IMG/VR virus record: IMGVR_UViG_3300049020_000084
Span: 1-25,769 of that record
Reading direction: 5' to 3' (one strand)
DNA length: 25,769 nt
Source: a virus
Under the pieces are notes generated by a model, which ran no database searches, was not told the origin of the DNA, and saw nothing but the letters and a program-made list of their open reading frames with translations. This document shows, piece after piece, positions 13,049 to 18,727 of the stretch (its first letter is position 1; every line of letters starts with the position of its first letter). A program made the position numbers and the translations under genes.

Positions 13049-13656
13049 CGCTGCTCTCCCGCGTCCCGCACGATGGCCTCGAGCTCGTCGGCGGCCTTGC
13101 AGATCGCCTCGCGGTAAACCACGCCGCCCGGCAGCTTCCGCATTTCGCGCAGCAGTTCGGGTGCGATGGCACCGGATCGTCGGGCCTGCTTGTGAGCTCG
13201 CACCATGAACGTGATCACGGCGACGCATGCGTCGACCGTGCTGTGGTCGTCGAGTGATTCCGCTTCGACCGCCGCGTCCGCCCACCGCCCCGCGTACTCC
13301 TGCACCAACGCGCGGATGCGGCCGGCGAGGTCGCGGTGCTGCATGGGTCCGATCGCAACGAGCACAGTCTCGAGCACGGCGCGCACGTAGGTGATGCTCG
13401 AGTCCCGAGCGTCGATCATGCCCTGAACGATGCCTGCGACGCGCTCCCGCTCCGCAGCGGCGCCCTCGGCGCGGCTCTGCTCGATGAGGCGGGACATCGC
13501 ATCGCGCACCTTGTCCTCTGTCGCTGGATCCAGGCCGAGATCTGCCACCACACGTTCCGCGATTTCCTCGGCGGGGCGGGGCGGGGTGGTGGGCACCTCG
13601 GCTTGCGCGCCGCGCTCGGACATCTCCAGCAGCCTTGTCAGCGTTCCATCTTGCAC
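13045..13656 (-). CDS. Hypothetical helical protein (203 aa)
   Basis: GTG 13656 is preceded by GAGGAGG with good spacing. The protein is almost entirely helical. Residues 25-75 (PAEEIAERVVADLGLDPATEDKVRDAMSRL) are followed by a coiled-coil-like AEGAAAERERVAGIVQG. Later segments include CVAVITFMVRAHKQARRSG and VYREAICKAADELEAI. No enzymatic motif recognised. It follows the 51-aa membrane protein by 9 nt. Confidence 0.7.
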   Translation of the reverse strand: MQDGTLTRLLEMSERGAQAEVPTTPPRPAEEIAERVVADLGLDPATEDKVRDAMSRLIEQSRAEGAAAERERVAGIVQGMIDARDSSITYVRAVLETVLVAIGPMQHRDLAGRIRALVQEYAGRWADAAVEAESLDDHSTVDACVAVITFMVRAHKQARRSGAIAPELLREMRKLPGGVVYREAICKAADELEAIVRDAGEQR

Positions 13657-13665
13657 GTGTCCTCC

Positions 13666-13821
13666 TCAGCGGCCCATCTGCCGCCACCACCTCATCGCCC
13701 GCCTCACTGCCCAGACGACATCCGCCGCGACGCCACCGATGCTCCACGCCGTGAGCGCGGCACCAGTGGCGAGCACGCTGCCGAGCGCCGCGGCGGACGC
13801 GATGCCGACGAGAGCGGTCAC
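13666..13821 (-). CDS. Small membrane protein (51 aa)
   Basis: GTG 13821 overlaps the upstream stop (GTGA). The first about 38 residues are Ala/Gly/Val/Leu-rich (LVGIASAAALGSVLATGAAL, AWSIGGVAADVVWAV), enough for one long or two short membrane helices. They are followed by a basic RRAMRWWRQMGR tail that would sit in the cytoplasm. Unrecognised. It lies beside the lipobox-bearing gene and another TM gene. Confidence 0.6.
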   Translation of the reverse strand: MTALVGIASAAALGSVLATGAALTAWSIGGVAADVVWAVRRAMRWWRQMGR

Positions 13822-14249
13822 GTCCAGCCCCCGCCGTCCTCCATCTGCTCACCGCCATCCACGCCCGCGTCCGAGCAGAGGCTGGCCTCGCACTCCTCGT
13901 GGCACGAGTCGCGCAGCACCCCGCAGTCGCGGTGGCACTCCCTGCACGACGGCGGCTCGTCGCTCACGCACCCAGCGAGCACCATCGCCCCGATTGCCAT
14001 GCACGCCCTCGCCGCGAACCTCACCAGCCGACTCCCCGGCCGCTGCACCCGAACCGGCCTCGTGCGCGCCTCGGCCTCCAGCGTGCGCAGCCTCTGCTCG
14101 ATGAGCGTCCGCTCGTCGCGTCCCAGGATCCGCTCCGCCTCCGCCGCGATCTCCTCGACTTCCTCCGGCGTCTCCGCCAGCCGCAGCGCCTCCGTCAGAG
14201 CAGCGCGGGCCGCCTCGATCGCACTGACCAGTCCCCCCGGCGCGCTCAC
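13818..14249 (-). CDS. Coiled-coil protein with internal lipobox-like segment and Cys-rich tail (143 aa)
   Basis: GTG 14249 overlaps the upstream stop (GTGA). Residues 8-65 form an Ala/Glu-rich coiled coil. Residues 76-94 (MRFAARACMAIGAMVLAGC if read from the internal GTG at 14024, preceded by GGGGAG) form a textbook lipoprotein signal peptide ending in the lipobox LAGC. The tail has a regular Cys pattern (CRECHRDCG...CHEEC...C). Either the frame encodes one protein anchored by an internal TM helix, or an internal start yields a separate 68-aa lipoprotein. The neighbouring TM genes fit a membrane-associated set. An o-spanin-like role is only a guess. Confidence 0.65.
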   Translation of the reverse strand: MSAPGGLVSAIEAARAALTEALRLAETPEEVEEIAAEAERILGRDERTLIEQRLRTLEAEARTRPVRVQRPGSRLVRFAARACMAIGAMVLAGCVSDEPPSCRECHRDCGVLRDSCHEECEASLCSDAGVDGGEQMEDGGGWT

Positions 14250-14410
14250 GGCTGCTCCGCCTTCCGGAGAGCGACCCGCGCCGCCATCGCCTTGCTGAGC
14301 GCCGTCTCGGCCGCCAGATGGACCGCGAGCGCGGTCAACCACACCACGCTGCCCATGAGCCCCAGAGCCTTCCGGCCCAGGGTCACACCCGAATTACGCT
14401 TTGCCCCCAT
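14246..14410 (-). CDS. Small single-pass membrane protein (54 aa)
   Basis: ATG 14410 has GGAGG 6 nt upstream. The product begins basic (MGAKRNSGVTLGRKA), then a hydrophobic helix (LGLMGSVVWLTALAVHLAA, about 16-34), then an amphipathic Ala/Lys helix ending RKAEQP. The stop overlaps the next start by GTGA. Unrecognised. Confidence 0.6.
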   Translation of the reverse strand: MGAKRNSGVTLGRKALGLMGSVVWLTALAVHLAAETALSKAMAARVALRKAEQP

Positions 14411-14449
14411 GATTGTCCTCCGAAGCCTCGGTCGTCCGCACTCGGCTAC

Positions 14450-14725
14450 TCACGCCGCATGCGTGAAGTAGGCCTGCACCGACTGCTGCACCTCCACGTA
14501 GAACGGACCGGTCCAGTTGCGGATCCACGCGGGCGCGCCGGACGACTTCGCGAGCGTGTCGCTGTCGTCGCTGTTGTCCGTCAGCTGCATCGCATCGTCC
14601 TTGCCCATGCGCTCGATGTCCGACGTGACGTCGAACTCGACATCGCCAGCCGGGTCCACGTCGACCGCGTAGTTGTTGATCCACGCCTGCGGGTGAAACT
14701 TCGCAATCACCTTCTTCTGGTCCAT
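14450..14725 (-). CDS. Hypothetical protein (91 aa)
   Basis: ATG 14725 has GGAGG 5 nt upstream (GGAGGACAACATG). The sequence (KKVIAKFHPQAWINNYAVDVDPAGDVEFDVTSDIERMGKDDA..., ending WIRNWTGPFYVEVQQSVQAYF) reads as alternating strands and helices with a strong acidic centre. It recalls small phage hypothetical proteins but I cannot name a family. It is followed by a 39-nt gap. Confidence 0.7.
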   Translation of the reverse strand: MDQKKVIAKFHPQAWINNYAVDVDPAGDVEFDVTSDIERMGKDDAMQLTDNSDDSDTLAKSSGAPAWIRNWTGPFYVEVQQSVQAYFTHAA

Positions 14726-14734
14726 GTTGTCCTC

Positions 14735-15010
14735 CTACTCCGCCGCCATCGGCTCACCGCCGAACGGCTCGTCCAGTTTCCACAGTGCCACCGCGCCCGC
14801 GTAGCTCGCGCACCCCAGGTCTCCGCACGTCGTTGCGCCCATCGGCACTGGCCCCTCACAGACCGGGCACGGCGACGGCGACATCGCGTGCCAAGGGCCA
14901 TCCAGAGCCGAGAGCGCCGCGTCGATGTCGTCGTCGTCGTCGTTGATCGCCGCGAGCGCCGGCGGCAACTCGAACTCCTGGCCTGCCCCGCATGCGTTCA
15001 GCGCGTTCAT
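14735..15010 (-). CDS. Zinc-ribbon protein with acidic stretch (91 aa)
   Basis: ATG 15010 follows GGTGGAG. An Asp run (INDDDDDIDAAL, about 22-33) precedes CPVCEGPVPMGATTCGDLGC (about 48-67), a two-pair Cys zinc ribbon. The C-terminal part is hydrophobic-aromatic. Unrecognised; part of the small Cys-pair protein group in this arm. Confidence 0.65.
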   Translation of the reverse strand: MNALNACGAGQEFELPPALAAINDDDDDIDAALSALDGPWHAMSPSPCPVCEGPVPMGATTCGDLGCASYAGAVALWKLDEPFGGEPMAAE

Positions 15011-15019
15011 CGCTCCACC

Positions 15020-15340
15020 TCACTCCGCCGCGATCGGCAGAATCCGCGTCCCGTCACCGGTGCTCATCTGGAGCACGTACTCCTCGCGCTCCTCTCCGAA
15101 CCTCTCACGGGCGATGTCGTCCACCGCCCACCGGGCCATGCACGACGCTCGGTGCGCCTCGTTGGCCAGCTCGCGCGACGGCGCGGCCTTCGCCAGCGTC
15201 ACCGCAGCGTCCGCGGCCTCGAGGCGAGCCACGGCCCGCTCGAAGTGCGCAGGGTGCTCACCCGGGCGCCGAGGCAGCAGCCGCGAGAACCGGCGGCGCT
15301 GCTCGATGAAGAGCGCCGTGGCATCGACGAGGAGGGTCAC
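15020..15340 (-). CDS. Hypothetical helical protein (106 aa)
   Basis: GTG 15340 overlaps the upstream stop (GTGA). Almost all helical and Arg/Ala-rich: DATALFIEQRRRFSRLL, then FERAVARLEAADAAVTLAKAA, ending with strands VLQMSTGDGTRILP. No metal or membrane signals. Function unknown. Confidence 0.6.
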   Translation of the reverse strand: MTLLVDATALFIEQRRRFSRLLPRRPGEHPAHFERAVARLEAADAAVTLAKAAPSRELANEAHRASCMARWAVDDIARERFGEEREEYVLQMSTGDGTRILPIAAE

Positions 15341-15723
15341 GCTGCCCTCGCGTCGTCGAAGAGAAGCCCCGACCCATCACACGCGCTGCACCCGAACGAC
15401 TCGCAGCACTCGCAAGACTCCTTCGCCGGCTCCTCCGGGAGCTCCCGGAGAACCTCGCGCAGGCCGAGCATCAACTCGTAGGCCTGCCGCCACGCCGCGC
15501 GGCGCGATGGCGAAACCGCTGAGCCGCTGGCGAGCTTCGAGTCGAGGATCAAGCCGCCCGTGCCGTCCAGGCCGGCGATGGCATAGAGCCACGTCGCCGC
15601 GGCACCGGGCTCACCGATCGACGGGAGCTCACGCACGCCGCGGACGACATGATCGCCGAGGCCCGCCGTGGCGGTCGATAGCGCAGAGAGAAGCTCGGAT
15701 CGGAACGTCTCGAAGGCTCGCAT
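15337..15723 (-). CDS. Hypothetical protein with C-terminal Cys knuckle (128 aa)
   Basis: ATG 15723 follows the upstream stop by 2 nt with GAGGAG as ribosome site; the longer frame to 15957 shadows the upstream gene. A mainly helical body (AYELMLGLREVLRELPEE, about 83-100) is followed by SCECCESFGCSACDGSGLLF. This is a compact cluster of five Cys ending in a CxxCxGSG motif resembling DnaJ-type zinc knuckles. Unrecognised. Confidence 0.65.
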   Translation of the reverse strand: MRAFETFRSELLSALSTATAGLGDHVVRGVRELPSIGEPGAAATWLYAIAGLDGTGGLILDSKLASGSAVSPSRRAAWRQAYELMLGLREVLRELPEEPAKESCECCESFGCSACDGSGLLFDDARAA

Positions 15724-15725
15724 GG

Positions 15726-16250
15726 TCAGCTCCTCACCATCGGTTGCTCGTCCATCCACTCCATCGAGCCAGGCTCGGGCGGATCGGTGTCCGCGCCGCA
15801 GCACGACATCTCGACCATCTCGCAGTACCCGGAGGCCGGAGGTGCCGTGTCGCGGGTGCCGCGCGCTGCCGCTTGCTCCTCGGCCTCCTCGTCGCCGCGG
15901 CCAGAGGGCGGGGGAGGGGAAGCGGGACGGCTTGGGCCGGCAGGCGCTGCCACCCACGCCTCATCGATGTTCAGCAGCTCGCCGAGCTTCCGGAGCAGCC
16001 CGGGGACGCCGGCGCAGAACTCCACCATCCACAGCCGCTCATCGCTCAGCGCGGAGATCCAGTCCGTGAGCCACACGCTGGTGACGCCGGCCTGCTGCAG
16101 GCGCTCCAGCGAGAAGACCAGCGCCCGGCGGCGCGAGTCGATGAGAGCGACGTTCGCGGTCGGCATCGCCGCGTTGAGCTTCACGGCCGCGAGAGCAGAG
16201 GCCTCGAGCGCGCCGTGGCCGGAGAGGCGGAGGAGGGCGGGGGCGTTCAT
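15726..16250 (-). CDS. Hypothetical protein (174 aa)
   Basis: ATG 16250 overlaps the upstream stop (ATGA) behind GGAGG. The first 100 residues look folded (ALAAVKLNAAMPTANVALIDSRRRALVFSLERLQQAGVTSVWLTDWISAL). The rest is Pro/Ser/Glu-rich, ending with a Cys-bearing MSCCGADTDPPEP segment. The position and the short strand SVWLTDWI suggest an alpha/beta domain, but no family was recognised. Confidence 0.6.
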   Translation of the reverse strand: MNAPALLRLSGHGALEASALAAVKLNAAMPTANVALIDSRRRALVFSLERLQQAGVTSVWLTDWISALSDERLWMVEFCAGVPGLLRKLGELLNIDEAWVAAPAGPSRPASPPPPSGRGDEEAEEQAAARGTRDTAPPASGYCEMVEMSCCGADTDPPEPGSMEWMDEQPMVRS

Positions 16251-16597
16251 GCGGCCTCCAGGGAGGCAGGAGCAGCAGCCGCAAACTCCGCGCACAGAGC
16301 CGCAACGCGCGGCTCATCCCAGCCGGGCAGCGAGGCAAGCGCCGCCAGCGACTGCATCGCCAGCCATGCGCTCTCCCTGGCCTTGGCCTCGCACGCCGCG
16401 GCGAGGGTCCAGTACACCGCATCGCTCCGGTCGTCCTGGCCGAGCCGTCGCCTGAGGGCGTCGTACTCCTCCTCGGTCGCCTCCTCGCCGCCGGCCCATG
16501 CCTCGGCCGCCGCGAGCGCGTCCTGCTCCGCGATCGACCCCTCACCGAGGATCGAGCGGCACACGGCCACCAGGGCCACAATCTCCGGGCGGATCAC
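16247..16597 (-). CDS. Hypothetical helical protein (116 aa)
   Basis: GTG 16597 overlaps the upstream stop (GTGA) with GGAGG directly upstream. The longer in-frame extension to 16753 lies over the neighbour and is rejected. The product is Ala-rich and helical with an acidic patch (AWAGGEEATEEEYDALRRRL) and two Trp-containing helices. It ends in ASLEAA, the tail shared with the two preceding genes through the repeated junction sequence. Confidence 0.6.
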   Translation of the reverse strand: MIRPEIVALVAVCRSILGEGSIAEQDALAAAEAWAGGEEATEEEYDALRRRLGQDDRSDAVYWTLAAACEAKARESAWLAMQSLAALASLPGWDEPRVAALCAEFAAAAPASLEAA

Positions 16598-16872
16598 GCG
16601 GCCTCCGATGCGACCGGCGCCGCGTCGAGAGCCGTCAGCAGGGCATCGATGAGCCTCAGGGACTCGACGCAGCCGGCTTTGCGCCCGTCGTCGAACTCGT
16701 CGGCGAGCAGCGCCGTCACCTCGCCGCGGATGCGGCGGAGCTCCGTGGCCCACCCGCAGGTGCAGTCGTCATCCAGGTCCCAGCGAACCTGGTCCTGGAG
16801 GGTGCCGTAGCGGCCCTCGGCCACGTATAGCGCGTCGGCAAGGGCGTAGCGGAGCGAGTCGAGCGCGCTCAC
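16594..16872 (-). CDS. Hypothetical protein (92 aa)
   Basis: GTG 16872 overlaps the stop of the first operon gene. Residues 1-25 and 55-85 are helical. CTCGW near residue 37 is the only Cys feature. Ends VASEAA. Second gene of the leftward transcript, so expressed early if the operator model is right; function unknown. Confidence 0.6.
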   Translation of the reverse strand: MSALDSLRYALADALYVAEGRYGTLQDQVRWDLDDDCTCGWATELRRIRGEVTALLADEFDDGRKAGCVESLRLIDALLTALDAAPVASEAA

Positions 16873-17120
16873 GCGGCCTCCAGCCCGGCCGAAGCCACCT
16901 CGCCGGCGTCGAGCGCCGGGTCCGCCACCACCTCGAGCCCGCGCTCACCGTGCTGGAGCACGCAGCGGATCTCGCTCAGCGCCTCGGAGCGGTACGGCTC
17001 CTGGAGCGCAATGAGCTCCCGGTCGCTGAGCTCGCTAGCGAACAGCGAGAGCTCCTCAACACCGAGCCCCTCGGCCCAGCGGTCACGGCGGACGGTGTAG
17101 GTGGGACGGCTGGAAGACAT
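16869..17120 (-). CDS. First gene of the leftward early operon, hypothetical (83 aa)
   Basis: ATG 17120 has GAGGAGG upstream. The protein starts polar/basic (SSSRPTYTVRRDRW) and then has a helical WAEGLGVEELSLFASELSDRELIALQEPYRSEALSEI segment; ends AGLEAA. It lies about 33 nt downstream of the predicted start site of the operator-controlled leftward promoter, the position of immediate-early phage genes. Unrecognised; not an obvious N-type antiterminator. Confidence 0.65.
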   Translation of the reverse strand: MSSSRPTYTVRRDRWAEGLGVEELSLFASELSDRELIALQEPYRSEALSEIRCVLQHGERGLEVVADPALDAGEVASAGLEAA

Positions 17121-17131
17121 CGGGCCTCCTC

Positions 17132-17148
17132 GGGCGCAGCGAGCGCCC
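17132..17148 (-). other. Hairpin in the leader of the leftward transcript
   Basis: GGGCGC (17132-17137) and GCGCCC (17143-17148) are perfect arms around a 5-nt loop. They lie between the predicted start site (about 17153) and the ribosome site of the first gene. A stem this close to the 5' end could protect the message from decay or serve as a protein-binding site. Confidence 0.5.
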
Positions 17149-17159
17149 TGATGAGGCCT

Positions 17160-17188
17160 ACGTTAACGTTTGGAAACGACGCCGTCAA
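17160..17188 (-). promoter_or_regulatory. Leftward early promoter
   Basis: Minus-strand TTGACG (17183-17188), 17-nt spacer, TAACGT (17160-17165). The -10 lies in the palindrome CGTTAACG of operator A, and the operator covers most of the spacer. The rightward promoter at 18417-18445 has exactly the same hexamers and spacing. Predicted start is near 17153, giving a leader of about 33 nt to ATG 17120. Confidence 0.65.
17161..17179 (+). promoter_or_regulatory. Operator A (19-bp repeat CGTTAACGTTTGGAAACGA)
   Basis: Identical over 19 bp to operator B at 18437-18455. It overlaps the -10 and spacer of the leftward early promoter, so bound repressor would block RNA polymerase. The core CGTTAACG is self-complementary; a second half, GGAAACG, resembles an adjacent half-site. 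Confidence 0.7.
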
Positions 17189-17193
17189 GCGGG

Positions 17194-17212
17194 TCGTTGA
17201 AAAACGTTAACG
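17194..17212 (-). promoter_or_regulatory. Operator C (inverted, imperfect copy)
   Basis: On the minus strand this reads CGTTAACGTTTTTCAACGA, matching operators A and B at 16 of 19 positions, differing only at positions 12-14. It lies upstream of the leftward -35, inverted relative to A. The palindrome centres of A and C are 44 bp apart, about four helical turns. This suits cooperative binding on one DNA face. Confidence 0.6.
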
Positions 17213-17833
17213 CTATCCGGTCTTGACAACGATGGTGTGGGTGTGCCTATCCGGTGACGCAGCGCAGAGATACCCGGAATCCGGAGGGCCGTCGTCGGCG
17301 ATGTCGCGGCACTCCGTCTCGTCGAGCTCTGGAGCTCCTCGGCGGATTACTCGGCTCGGGGTCACGACCGCCGCCGGCCTATCTGTGATCTCGGCAACGC
17401 GCAACGCAATGCATGCAGCCGGGGCGCGGAAGATCAGCGAGGTCCGGACGATGCGGTCGAGGAGGGGCCAGCCTTCGGTGCGGTGCCACACGCTGACCAT
17501 CGACGGCGATGGCGCCATCAGCCACGCGGCGACGCCACGCGCGGTCGACCGCGCCGTGCTGACGCGCATCCCGTCGCGGCGGAGGAACCACTCGGCAATG
17601 ACCCGCATCTGGATCTCGTGTCGACGCACGGTCGTGAGGCCGGGCCGCGTCCACAGGGTCGGCACAGAGCGACGAACGACGAGCCCGCCCTCGGCCAAGC
17701 CGGCGTACGCCGCCTCCTCGCTCCCCATGGTCATCCCCAGGCCCCTGGCCAGGTGTTCCGCGTCGACCCGGTCGCGTTCGCTCAGCCCGCCGAGGCGAAG
17801 AATGTCAGCACCGAAGCGTGCGTACGGGTCCAC
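17213..17833 (-). CDS. ImmA/IrrE-like protein with degenerate HExxH (pseudo-metallopeptidase)
   Basis: A 206-aa protein starting at GTG 17833 behind GGGGAGGG. The layout follows ImmA/IrrE: N-terminal DILRLGGLSERDRVDAEHLARGLGM (about 10-34), a strand turn, then RRHEIQMRVIAEWFLRR (70-86). The HExxH expected in this helix reads RVIAE (77-81), so neither zinc-binding His is present. It is followed by STARGVAAWLMAPSPSM (97-112), the normally conserved (E/D)xxANxFAxxLLMP stretch. ImmA peptidases cleave the adjacent XRE repressor to induce prophages or ICEs. Here the partner repressor gene lies just upstream (61 bp), but cleavage chemistry looks lost. It may instead bind the repressor. Its stop codon abuts operator C. 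Confidence 0.75.
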   Translation of the reverse strand: MDPYARFGADILRLGGLSERDRVDAEHLARGLGMTMGSEEAAYAGLAEGGLVVRRSVPTLWTRPGLTTVRRHEIQMRVIAEWFLRRDGMRVSTARSTARGVAAWLMAPSPSMVSVWHRTEGWPLLDRIVRTSLIFRAPAACIALRVAEITDRPAAVVTPSRVIRRGAPELDETECRDIADDGPPDSGYLCAASPDRHTHTIVVKTG

Positions 17834-17894
17834 CTGTACACCCTCCCCGTAGAGAACTGTGGAGAAGTTACCAATGTTTCAATCAGGTGTCCAC

Positions 17895-18407
17895 CTACGA
17901 GCTTCGGGGCGGCAACAATTTTATCTCCTGTGACGCAGAAAACTCTTGCGAGCGAAGTTCGGTCTCTTTCGCAGTGATTTTGGTGATCCACACCAAAACC
18001 GGCAGGTCTGTTTCTGAGGCCACGACCTCGTCCATGACGCTCTGAATCGCCTCCTCTGAGTACTTTGCTTCTCGGCAGATATCGGCAGCGCGCTCCCTTG
18101 CAGAGCGCACGGACTCGTCGAGCGGCTGCCCAAGTCCGAACGCGAGCCAAGCCGGCGAGACGTCGAGCGCCATGGCGAGCTTGAACAGCGTCGCGGCCTG
18201 CCCCGCCACAATTTCGGTGCGCTTCGTCAGCTTGCTCACCGCGCCGCCGGTGGAGCCAGCGGCCTCCCCGAGCTCGTTCGTGCCGATGTGCTTCCGGCCC
18301 ATCGCCCAGTTCAGGCGCTCTCCTAGGCTAGAGTTTGTCCAATCTTTGCGCTCGGTCACGAGCACATCCTGGACCGGGTCCCACGGCCTCGTCACGTGGT
18401 TCGTCAT
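17895..18407 (-). CDS. XRE/CI-like transcriptional repressor
   Basis: A 170-aa protein with an HTH at about 28-92: LGERLNWAMGRKHIGTNELGEAAGSTGGAVSKLTKRTEIV, then KLAMALDVSPAWLAFGLG. The last 75 residues are helical then a strand segment (TDLPVLVWITKI). There is no LexA/CI-type Ser-Lys peptidase domain, so RecA-stimulated self-cleavage is not expected. It is divergent from the Cro-like gene with only 47 bp between starts, and is followed by the ImmA-like gene. The 3' half is noticeably less GC-rich than neighbours. Likely the lysogeny repressor that binds operators A, B and C; binding is inferred. Confidence 0.85.
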   Translation of the reverse strand: MTNHVTRPWDPVQDVLVTERKDWTNSSLGERLNWAMGRKHIGTNELGEAAGSTGGAVSKLTKRTEIVAGQAATLFKLAMALDVSPAWLAFGLGQPLDESVRSARERAADICREAKYSEEAIQSVMDEVVASETDLPVLVWITKITAKETELRSQEFSASQEIKLLPPRSS

Positions 18408-18416
18408 CGGCTCGCC

Positions 18417-18445
18417 TTGACGGAAACGAGACGTTGCGTTAACGT
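18417..18445 (+). promoter_or_regulatory. Rightward early promoter
   Basis: TTGACG (18417-18422), 17-nt spacer, TAACGT (18440-18445), the same hexamers and spacing as the leftward promoter. The -10 lies in operator B. The expected start site (about 18452) is only a few bases before ATG 18455, and no strong ribosome site precedes it, so the first transcript may be leaderless. GGAAACG occurs three times here (18422, 18448, 18464). Confidence 0.65.
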
Positions 18446-18455
18446 TTGGAAACGA
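18437..18455 (+). promoter_or_regulatory. Operator B (19-bp repeat CGTTAACGTTTGGAAACGA)
   Basis: Exact copy of operator A. It covers the -10 of the rightward promoter, the predicted start site and the first base of ATG 18455. It is also within the 47-bp space shared with the repressor's own control region, so it could autoregulate the repressor. Confidence 0.7.
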
Positions 18456-18724
18456 TGACGAACGGAAACGCGGTCCCGCCCGCCGGGGCGCTCATCGATG
18501 CGATCGCCGCGGTTAAGGGCCTCACGGTCGAAGGCCTCCTCGACGAGGTGAACCGGCTGCTCGTTTCGCGCGGCCAGGGGGAGATCTCTCGCATCACCTG
18601 GTGGAAGTGGCGATCCGGCCAGAGTGCACCGAACCGAGACCACGCCATCGCGGTCGAGGACGCCCTCGGTATATCTGCGCGCGCGTGGGCCACCCATGCG
18701 CAGCTCTCCACCAGGGAGGCGTGA
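18455..18724 (+). CDS. Cro-like HTH regulator (89 aa)
   Basis: ATG 18455 was taken as start (a TTG at 18446 lies inside the operator). Residues about 22-78 look like a compact HTH: LTVEGLLDEVNRLLVSRG, ISRITWWKWRSGQSAPN, DHAIAVEDALGISARAW. The WWKWRSGQSAP segment is in the recognition-helix position of XRE-type domains. As first gene of the rightward operator-controlled transcript, opposite the repressor, it sits where Cro does in lambda. Role inferred from position and fold. Confidence 0.75.
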   Translation: MTNGNAVPPAGALIDAIAAVKGLTVEGLLDEVNRLLVSRGQGEISRITWWKWRSGQSAPNRDHAIAVEDALGISARAWATHAQLSTREA

Positions 18725-18727
18725 CCC

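Noticed and set aside
14925-16652. A 575-codon open frame on the plus strand
   Set aside because: Antisense to five coupled leftward genes; translation is low-complexity.
17833-17895. Toxin-antitoxin pair formed by the XRE and ImmA-like genes
   Set aside because: XRE plus COG2856-like pairs can act as toxin-antitoxin, but the operators, divergent Cro-like gene and phage arms make an immunity switch the simpler reading.
17213-18455. tRNA gene, attachment site or CRISPR array in or near the control region
   Set aside because: No cloverleaf, no direct repeat of att type next to the recombinase, and no regularly spaced repeats were seen. The 19-bp repeats overlap promoters and fit operators better.
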